A DNA stretch of 7,015 nucleotides from Treponema sp. GTDB taxonomy: Bacteria > Spirochaetota > Spirochaetia > Treponematales > Breznakiellaceae. Positions 1 through 4,356 of the stretch are shown here, piece by piece. The stretch covers positions 1-7,015 of the forward strand of contig JAITSE010000019.1 in the NCBI GenBank assembly GCA_031288005.1. Direction: 5' to 3'. Numbering within the stretch: position 1 is the stretch's first letter; each line of letters begins with the position of its first letter. The notes below the pieces were generated by a model that saw only the letters and a list, made by a program, of their open reading frames with translations, had not been told where the DNA came from and did not search any database. Made by a program: the position numbers and the translations under genes.

Positions 1-409
1 GTTTTGTATGAGGAAGCATTTTATATATTCTGACAAAGAAATTAGCAAATAACTCATTTATGCCCCGGCCAAGATCATTTTTGTATTCTCGACTTGTGCG
101 GTGATCCATCGCTACATGCTGTTTGTTTTTCCCCGTACCTGTTTTTGTTGTCGCGCTTGCCGCCTCCGCATACGGCGGATTGATATACACAATCAGCTTC
201 TTCCGTTTTTCCGGGTCATTAATAATATCCCGCAGGCCCTCCGGCAGCTTGTCAAAACTGTCGTTTAGGAAATCAAACCTGAATATGTGGGCGGGAAGCA
301 GATCAAGGTTTTCGTCAATGTCAATCAGGCTCATGATGGTTTCGATATTCCCCTCATCAATATCTCTGGCACATACATTGTATTTATTTGTCAGTCCCGC
401 AAGCAGGTT

Positions 410-412
410 TCA
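410..412 (-). other. In-frame TGA stop at methyltransferase motif I
   Basis: The minus-strand codon TGA lies between codons for Gly-Thr and Asn-Leu-Leu. The family motif is G-x-G-N-L, so the lost residue is the second motif glycine. It is the only stop in this frame between 1489 and the window edge. Confidence 0.9.
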
Positions 413-1280
413 TGTTCCCGCAGCGCAGTACCACACAAAATAATCATCCTGCCAGGCCTCGCCAAAAACCTTGGCCAGATATTCTTTCGATTTATCAGCC
501 CATATCTTAGGCGTAAAGAAACTCCCCTTTACTTCGCGTATATTCCGCGGCACAAGCAGATCGCGCCTGTCGATTATATACTGATGAAAAACCCGCGCGG
601 GCGGCCTCTCGTACTTGTTCCAGAAACGGCTGTACGCCGCGCCGCCGTCGCTAAAGCCGATGTCCGCGCTAAAGAGCCGCCCCGCGATATGCTCATGGAA
701 ACTGTAATTGTCGTTCTTTAACACGATCTTTAGTTTTTCAGTTATCGTGTTCCCGCCCAGACTCATCACATCGGCCCTGAAAAAATCGCAGTCAAGAATC
801 CCCTTCTGCCTGAACTCCGCCCATTCCTCCCTTGGGATATTGATATACGGCTTTACCTCTCTCACCCATTTGATAAAAATCTGTACAAAGTTATCTTTTG
901 TGATCGGGCTTTTAACGGAAGCGGAAGCGCCCCTTATAAAATGCGTTTTGATAAATTCTTTTATCTCCCCGTCATCCGTGCCGAAATTATACGCCGCCAT
1001 TTTCGCGCCGATAAGTTTTTTTACTTTTTCCCGCGCTTTTTGAAAATCCGCAGTTTCACGGCTGCTCGGCGTTGTGTTCCAGTTAAAATCCGTCTCGTTA
1101 AAAATTGGAAGAATGTCGTGAAACGATACAAAAGCTATCCGGGCCTCGTCAAAAACGCCTAGCCAGGGCGGGGCCAGGTGTTCCGCCTTTTCGTAAGTTT
1201 TTTTGCAGGTAAGTATTAGCTGGGTAAACATATCGAACAGGTCATGGGTCCCCTTTTTCGCCTCGGCCCAAAGGTAATGT

Positions 1281-1306
1281 GATAAAAAGCCCTGCGGCTT
1301 TTTATC
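1281..1306. repeat. Perfect 11-bp hairpin inside the restriction-methylase gene
   Basis: The arms GATAAAAAGCC and GGCTTTTTATC (1281-1291, 1296-1306) surround the four-base loop CTGC. On the minus strand it encodes part of DKKPQGF. It lies directly beside a second perfect hairpin (1310-1337), and the two together fill codons 51-70, between the nuclease Asp (D35) and the ExK motif (E76). Confidence 0.9.
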
Positions 1307-1309
1307 TTG

Positions 1310-1337
1310 GGAGTTTTCGCCTTCAGGCGAAAACTCC
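1310..1337. repeat. Perfect 12-bp hairpin inside the restriction-methylase gene
   Basis: The arms GGAGTTTTCGCC and GGCGAAAACTCC (1310-1321, 1326-1337) surround the loop TTCA. On the minus strand it encodes roughly LEFSPEGEN. Only three bases separate it from the 1281-1306 hairpin. The frame is kept through both. Confidence 0.9.
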
Positions 1338-1493
1338 AACGTTAAATTGCGTGAGCGATTTGCCGCCGCGTCCGTTATGATGAAATCTATGTTGTCGATG
1401 TTTGGCTCATAGCCGAATTTGGAGAAATAGTCTTTGTAGATTAATCCTTTTAACGTTTCTTCTTTTTGTATTCCGCTGTAAAAAGGCATTTTT

Positions 1494-1498
1494 CCTCC
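1494..1498 (-). promoter_or_regulatory. Ribosome binding site of the restriction-methylase gene
   Basis: GGAGG on the minus strand sits four bases before the ATG at 1489. It decides the start in favour of MPFYSGIQ over the longer reading from 1522. Confidence 0.8.
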
Positions 1499-1511
1499 AG
1501 AAATGATTTTC

Positions 1512-1540
1512 ATTATACTCAAGGCGGGGAAGGATAAAAA
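1512..1540 (-). promoter_or_regulatory. Candidate promoter of the restriction-methylase gene
   Basis: A perfect TATAAT is read on the minus strand at 1517-1512, about 25 bases before the start codon. The position 17 bases upstream (1540-1535) reads TTTTTA, a poor -35 that overlaps the T-run of the preceding terminator. Transcription would begin around 1504, giving a leader of about 15 bases that just includes the GGAGG. Confidence 0.55.
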
Positions 1541-1566
1541 AGCCCGCGGCCTAAAGCCCGGCGGCT
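1536..1566 (-). terminator. Intrinsic terminator-like hairpin after the adenosyltransferase gene
   Basis: Read on the minus strand, a GC-rich imperfect stem (AAGCC...GGGCTT with inner CGG/CCG pairs and two mismatches) has a TTTA loop and is followed by six T. It lies 16 bases past the adenosyltransferase stop and before the methylase promoter, so the two minus-strand genes are probably separate transcription units. Confidence 0.55.
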
Positions 1567-1581
1567 TCTTCCTTAATCAGC

Positions 1582-2154
1582 TTATGGCTTCTTGTCAGAG
1601 GGGGGACAGCCTTCGGGCAGATATTTGAACATCAAAATGTAAAAGAGGCTGGAAAGCCGGTTAAGGGCTTCCATAATATCAAGCCGGCGGAATTTTCCCG
1701 GCGCGGCCTCGTCCTTGAAGGCCGGGACTGCGGCCAGTTCTACTTCTCTGACGGCGGTACGCAGGAGGTTCAGCCTGAGACTTAAGGGGCCCATGGCGTA
1801 CTCAATGAGCGGATGCCCGCGGCCCAGGTATTTTTCGGGATGATGGGACTGTTCCCGCACTTCCCTAGAAGAAAATCCAAGAAGGTGGAATTCCCCCAGG
1901 GGCGTCCCACGGTATTCCGCGGAAAGAAGGCCCCGCGTGAATTCCAAAATCCCGCCCAGGTCCTGAATAAAGGCGCTGTTCCCCTTCTCCTCTCCCAAAA
2001 TCTGGGCTTCCAAAATCATAGCGGCAAAATTGTCCAGTTTGCCCCGGAACACGATAACAGGATCGTCCTTCCATGTCAGTTTATTGCCATAAAGATGGGT
2101 CAGGGTCTCAGGTTTTGCGTCCAACTTTTCCCCCTTGGGGCCGTAATAGGTCAT
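1582..2154 (-). CDS. EutT-type cobalamin adenosyltransferase, short form
   Basis: The 190-residue product resembles the C-terminal catalytic part of EutT, which moves the adenosyl group of ATP to Co(I) cobalamin to make adenosylcobalamin. Visible family features in order: KPETLTHL (14-21), FRGKLDN (36-42), TPLGEFHLLG (84-93), the arginine motif LNLLRTAVREVE (128-139, with R132 and R136), and ALNRLSS (163-169). EutT of enteric bacteria has about 80 more N-terminal residues with an HX11CCXXC metal site. That part is absent here: the upstream frame is open only to about 2288 and has no resemblance to it. The start at 2154 is supported by GGAG six bases upstream, so the short form seems genuine. 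No ethanolamine or diol utilisation genes are visible beside it. It diverges from a FadR-type regulator, which could control it. The family assignment is confident; the physiological pathway is unknown. Confidence 0.85.
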   Translation of the reverse strand: MTYYGPKGEKLDAKPETLTHLYGNKLTWKDDPVIVFRGKLDNFAAMILEAQILGEEKGNSAFIQDLGGILEFTRGLLSAEYRGTPLGEFHLLGFSSREVREQSHHPEKYLGRGHPLIEYAMGPLSLRLNLLRTAVREVELAAVPAFKDEAAPGKFRRLDIMEALNRLSSLFYILMFKYLPEGCPPSDKKP

Positions 2155-2160
2155 AAAATA

Positions 2161-2164
2161 CTCC
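2161..2164 (-). promoter_or_regulatory. Ribosome binding site of the adenosyltransferase gene
   Basis: GGAG (within GCGGAG) on the minus strand lies six bases before the ATG at 2154. It supports the short start, which lacks the usual EutT N-terminal domain. Confidence 0.65.
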
Positions 2165-2188
2165 GCAGTGGAAGATTGCCCTGCCCCA

Positions 2189-2280
2189 GAATGCCGGATT
2201 CGTGACAGTCGCCTGAGGAAGCATACGCGGATTGGCCTTCGCTTTCCATCCCCGTGGAGCGGACCGCTTGACCGGCATTC
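2189..2280. repeat. Inverted repeat in the adenosyltransferase/regulator intergenic region
   Basis: GAATGCCGG at 2189-2197 is matched by CCGGCATTC at 2272-2280, a perfect 9-bp pair enclosing about 74 bases. On the minus strand it would form part of the adenosyltransferase leader. A degenerate copy of the SGCLRQP unit (ATGCTTCCTCAGGCG on the minus strand, 2224-2210) lies inside. The function is unknown. Confidence 0.5.
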
Positions 2281-2291
2281 CGCCCCTTATC

Positions 2292-2320
2292 TTGCGGAGG
2301 AATATAAAAAAATGTAACAT
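2292..2320 (+). promoter_or_regulatory. Candidate promoter of the FadR-type regulator
   Basis: TTGCGG (2292-2297) and TAACAT (2315-2320) are separated by 17 bases. Both are weak matches to the sigma-70 boxes. Transcription would begin near 2327, right at the CGGACT/AGTCCG hairpin, leaving a leader of about 24 bases. Confidence 0.3.
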
Positions 2321-2327
2321 ATCACAT

Positions 2328-2341
2328 CGGACTTCAGTCCG
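2328..2341. repeat. Short inverted repeat before the regulator start codon
   Basis: CGGACT and AGTCCG flank a two-base spacer and end nine bases before the ATG at 2351. No Shine-Dalgarno sequence lies between the repeat and the start. It could be an operator half-site pair for the autoregulator or an RNA hairpin; the sequence does not decide. Confidence 0.45.
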
Positions 2342-2350
2342 CAATTAATT

Positions 2351-3169
2351 ATGAAAGCAGACATAAAGGCGAAAAACCCGGTCCGGCTGCTGTATGCATC
2401 CGGACGGCAGTTGTCCGGATGCTTACAGCAGCCGGGCAGCGTTCAAGATTTGGTATATACCGCCCTCAGAAAGAGCATTATCAACCTGAATCTTGCGCCG
2501 GGAACCGCGGTCAGTGAAAAAGAGATAGCCCGGCTTTATCAGGTAAGCCGGACCCCTGTGCGGGAAGCTTTTATCCACCTGTCCCGGGAAGGGCTTGTGC
2601 AGGTCATCCCGCAAAAAGGCACGCTGGTTTCTTTAATCGATCTTTGCCGGGTTAATCAGGAATTCTTCCTGCGGGAAAATCTGGAGTTGGCGGTCCAGGC
2701 CCCTTTTTTAAGGAACAGCCGGGCCGGACACTTCGCCCGGCTTGAGAAACTTGTAGAAACCCAGGCCGAAGACCTTGCCCAGGGAAAGTATATCGAATTT
2801 ATAAACCATGACGACGCGTTTCATCATATTTTTTTTAATGCCGCGGGGCAGGAATTAAGCTGGAAAGTTCTGGAAACTCTCTGCGGCCATTACCACCGGG
2901 TCAGGCTCCTTACAGCCTGGTTTCAGGATATTGCCCAGGATATAATCCATCAGCACGGCAGCCTCCTCAAGGCCCTGCGGGAAAAAGACCTGGAGGCGGC
3001 AAGGGAACTGCTTAAAAAGCATCTGAATCAGCTTCGCTTTGAAGAACCCCGGCTTAAAGAAAAATTCCCCCGGTATTTCAGCGTCCCGGGGGAACAAAAT
3101 TCTTTTGAGATTGATTTCGGCGGAATTCCCCTCCTGGAAGCCTTGGGCCTGCGGAATCTCACTTCCTGA
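2351..3169 (+). CDS. FadR-type GntR family transcription regulator (winged helix + FCD domain)
   Basis: The product has 272 residues. Residues about 31-95 form the GntR winged helix (VQDLVYTALR, then SEKEIARLYQVSRTPVREAF with the recognition helix at 65-73, and the wing QVIPQKGTLVS). Residues about 105-235 form an all-helical FCD ligand domain. The usual metal-binding set is visible as D154, H158, H202 and H224; the D-x3-H step and the 22-residue gap between the last two histidines fit the family. The metal helps bind a small carboxylate effector. The N-terminus is about 30 residues long and residues 11-28 are encoded by the palindromic SGCLRQP-type element, inserted just before the first helix. 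The start at 2351 has no clear Shine-Dalgarno. An in-frame ATG at 2312 with a good GGAGG is followed at once by TAA. The gene diverges from the adenosyltransferase gene, a possible target, and converges on the lipoprotein gene 21 bases away. Confidence 0.88.
   Translation: MKADIKAKNPVRLLYASGRQLSGCLQQPGSVQDLVYTALRKSIINLNLAPGTAVSEKEIARLYQVSRTPVREAFIHLSREGLVQVIPQKGTLVSLIDLCRVNQEFFLRENLELAVQAPFLRNSRAGHFARLEKLVETQAEDLAQGKYIEFINHDDAFHHIFFNAAGQELSWKVLETLCGHYHRVRLLTAWFQDIAQDIIHQHGSLLKALREKDLEAARELLKKHLNQLRFEEPRLKEKFPRYFSVPGEQNSFEIDFGGIPLLEALGLRNLTS
2383..2435. repeat. 53-nt palindromic coding element (two head-to-head SGCLRQP units)
   Basis: Arms at 2383-2405 and 2413-2435 are reverse complements over 23 bases with one mismatch (at 2395), around a seven-base loop. 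The right arm with the loop (2404-2435) matches 5595-5626 in the U32 gene at 29 of 32 bases. It encodes V-R-L-L-Y-A-S-G-R-Q-L-S-G-C-L-Q-Q-P at the N-terminus of the regulator, outside its winged-helix fold. Confidence 0.92.
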
Positions 3170-3190
3170 AACTCCGTCCGTGGATCCGGC

Positions 3191-4192
3191 CTATTCCGTG
3201 GGGGAAGCAAGTTCCCGGTACGGACCCTTCCATGCGCCGGAACTGTAAATATAGACCCCTCCCTTTGAGTCTTTCCCTTCCCCGGCGTAATATTCGCGGA
3301 ATTTAGCGCCCCAGGTTCCAAGGGAAGCGCCGCTTTTAATATCCACCCCATCGCCGATTTCTATTGATACAAGGCCGCTGCCGTAAAACGCGCCCTCCCC
3401 CAGAGTTTTGAAACCCCCGGGCAGGAAAAGAGCCGTCACCTGGTTGCCGTCAAAGGCGTAATCGCCTATGGATTTAAGACCGCTTCCCAAGTTGACGGTT
3501 TCCAGTTCGCAGTTCTGAAAGGCTAATTTGCCTATCTCCGTCACCGCGTCAGGGATGCTTATGGACTGAAGCCAGTTCCCGGCAAAAGCCTTGTTTCCAA
3601 TGCGCTCTAAGGTCCCAGGCAGAGTAAGGCCGCTTAAAGCCGCGCCGAAAAAGGCGCCCTCCCCTATTGCCGTCACCGGTCTGCCCCCCAGCTCGCCCGG
3701 AACGGAGATCGACAGGCCGTACGAGTTATATGAAAAGAATTTAGTGATGATCGCCCCCCCTTCTCTCTGAGGATCCTCGGCGTATTCATAGGGAGGCTTG
3801 TTAGGATCGTCAGACCACCACGCATAGAGCCAGACGTCATCATGGTCTATGCTTATCAGGTCCCCCGGCTTGATGAGGGTATCGCTGTTGTAGCGGCGCC
3901 ATCCGAGAAATTCCAAAACTCCCTTTTTCAGGTCCTCGGGTTTCTCGAGGGCCGCCGCCGTATCCCCGGCGAAATAGGTTTTTGAATCCCAGGGGGGAAA
4001 ACCTGCCGTATGGCCTGAGCCGTCATAATAAACATGGTAAGGTATATCAAAGGGGCAGGCGGAAAGAAAGAGCGCCAAGAGCGGCATAAGCCGCGGCGCC
4101 AGCTTCGGCAGCTTCGGCAGCTTCGGCTGCCGCGGCTGCCGTAAGCATCCGGACGGCTGCCGGACCGCCGGATTCCAACGTATTCTATTCAT
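3191..4192 (-). CDS. BspA-like leucine-rich-repeat lipoprotein
   Basis: A 333-residue predicted surface or periplasmic lipoprotein. The hydrophobic stretch LMPLLALFLSAC ends in a lipobox with the lipidated cysteine at 46. The n-region is unusually long because residues 11-31 come from the SGCLRQP element plus a KLP tandem repeat. Residues about 53-116 resemble a Listeria-Bacteroides (Flg_new) repeat: YYDGSG at the start, FLGWRRY in the middle, DVWLYAWW at the end. Residues about 150-290 hold some five BspA/TpLRR repeats of about 23 residues (pattern: TAIGEGAF, RIGNKAF, EIGKLAF, SIGDYAF, TLGEGAF). The C-terminus (FREYYAGEGKDSKGGVYIYSSGAW) matches the usual ending of treponemal BspA-like proteins. 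Such proteins often bind host or matrix surfaces; here this is inference. GGAGG lies ten bases before the ATG. The gene is convergent with the regulator and divergent from the U32 gene. Confidence 0.88.
   Translation of the reverse strand: MNRIRWNPAVRQPSGCLRQPRQPKLPKLPKLAPRLMPLLALFLSACPFDIPYHVYYDGSGHTAGFPPWDSKTYFAGDTAAALEKPEDLKKGVLEFLGWRRYNSDTLIKPGDLISIDHDDVWLYAWWSDDPNKPPYEYAEDPQREGGAIITKFFSYNSYGLSISVPGELGGRPVTAIGEGAFFGAALSGLTLPGTLERIGNKAFAGNWLQSISIPDAVTEIGKLAFQNCELETVNLGSGLKSIGDYAFDGNQVTALFLPGGFKTLGEGAFYGSGLVSIEIGDGVDIKSGASLGTWGAKFREYYAGEGKDSKGGVYIYSSGAWKGPYRELASPTE
4100..4126 (-). repeat. 3 x 9-nt tandem repeat in the lipoprotein signal region
   Basis: Three perfect copies of CAGCTTCGG (plus strand: 4100-4108, 4109-4117, 4118-4126) encode the repeated K-L-P tripeptide (KLPKLPKL) just before the hydrophobic signal core. 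It grows out of the GGCAGC-TTCG-GCTGCC palindrome, as if by slippage of one copy. Confidence 0.88.
4116..4163 (-). repeat. SGCLRQP coding element in the lipoprotein gene
   Basis: On the minus strand, 4162-4133 carries part of one unit and one full unit, identical over 30 bases to 5596-5625 in the U32 gene, and encodes RQPSGCLRQP. It is followed by a palindrome whose arms are GGCAGC and GCTGCC (4116-4121, 4126-4131). On the plus strand this hairpin has a TTCG tetraloop. Orientation in the genome is opposite to the U32 copy, but the reading frame within the gene is the same. Confidence 0.92.
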
Positions 4193-4202
4193 CTTTGTTC
4201 AT

Positions 4203-4207
4203 CCTCC
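4203..4207 (-). promoter_or_regulatory. Ribosome binding site of the lipoprotein gene
   Basis: GGAGG on the minus strand lies ten bases before the ATG at 4192, a slightly long spacing. The ATG directly after it opens only a five-codon frame (MNKDE) that overlaps the real start. Confidence 0.55.
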
Positions 4208-4215
4208 TCGCAAAT

Positions 4216-4302
4216 TCCATTGTACGGACTAATTTTACGGCCCGCAAGGGCCTAAGGAACCGTAAAAAAATAATATTCTTTTAAGGTTCCTTAGACAATG
4301 GA
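4216..4302. repeat. Long interrupted inverted repeat in the divergent lipoprotein/U32 region
   Basis: The right arm GGTTCCTTAGACAATGGA (4285-4302) is continuous. Its complement on the left is split into TCCATTGT (4216-4223) and CTAAGGAACC (4252-4261) by 28 bases that contain a GGCCC-GCAA-GGGCC hairpin (4239-4252). Between the arms lies an AT-rich stretch. No clear sigma-70 promoter for the U32 gene is visible here, and no other feature explains the region. Confidence 0.8.
4219..4247 (-). promoter_or_regulatory. Candidate promoter of the lipoprotein gene
   Basis: On the minus strand, TTGCGG (4247-4242) and TACAAT (4224-4219) are 17 bases apart. The -10 box is good (five of six) and the -35 is weak. 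The -10 overlaps the outer arm of the long inverted repeat at 4216-4302, so anything binding that repeat could affect this promoter. Confidence 0.4.
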
Positions 4303-4356
4303 GTCAAGAGAACCGGCCCTTTGAAATGTCCCGGGGATTCCTTATACTTGCAGGCT

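Larger units (their letters stand above)
1..1489 (-). pseudogene. Type IIG-like restriction-modification protein (PD-(D/E)xK nuclease + N6-adenine methylase), interrupted by an in-frame TGA; 3' end off-window
   Basis: The start is ATG at 1489-1487, with GGAGG four bases upstream. Two ATGs further upstream (1522, 1513) lack such a site. The N-terminal part shows a nuclease-like pattern: D35 in IDFIIT, then E76-A-K78 in LWAEAKKG. The C-terminal part is an N6-adenine methyltransferase: motif I is read as AAGT-stop-NLLAGL around codon 360, and motif IV is NPPY at about codons 437-440, followed by AEA. The TGA at 412-410 stands where the glycine of GxGNL is expected (GGA to TGA is one base change). 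Beyond it the same frame stays open to base 1, about 136 codons, with convincing methylase sequence, so this is a nonsense change and not a frameshift. The product would be 359 residues without a complete SAM site. The gene looks more AT-rich than its neighbours, which would fit horizontal acquisition. A sequencing error is the main alternative. The family call is strong; the exact specificity is unknown. Confidence 0.85.

Noticed and set aside
9..19. TGAGGAAGCAT shared with 2214-2224, as a possible further copy of the repeat unit
   Set aside because: Only 11 bases match, the flanks differ, and at 9-19 the bases code for a plausible methylase segment (KMLPH). Chance is likely.
1..412. UGA read as glycine (recoded genetic code, as in Gracilibacteria or Absconditabacteria)
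   Set aside because: The TGA sits where Gly is expected, but the regulator and U32 genes both end naturally at TGA after family-typical C-termini and have no internal TGA. A single mutation or error is simpler.
380..430. Frameshift splitting the methylase gene
   Set aside because: The sequence on both sides of the stop is in the same frame and continuous with the motif, so no indel is needed.
592..601. CCCGCGCGGG palindrome
   Set aside because: A ten-base GC palindrome inside coding sequence with no repeats nearby is expected by chance.
123..1162. Several plus-strand open frames opposite the methylase gene
   Set aside because: They are antisense shadows: the minus-strand reading shows family motifs (AEAKKG, NPPY), while these have no recognisable sequence or ribosome sites.
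2108..2344. Minus-strand open frame overlapping the adenosyltransferase start, as a missing EutT N-terminal domain
   Set aside because: Its translation shows no resemblance to EutT N-termini, it is out of frame with the gene, and it is made mostly of the intergenic repeats.
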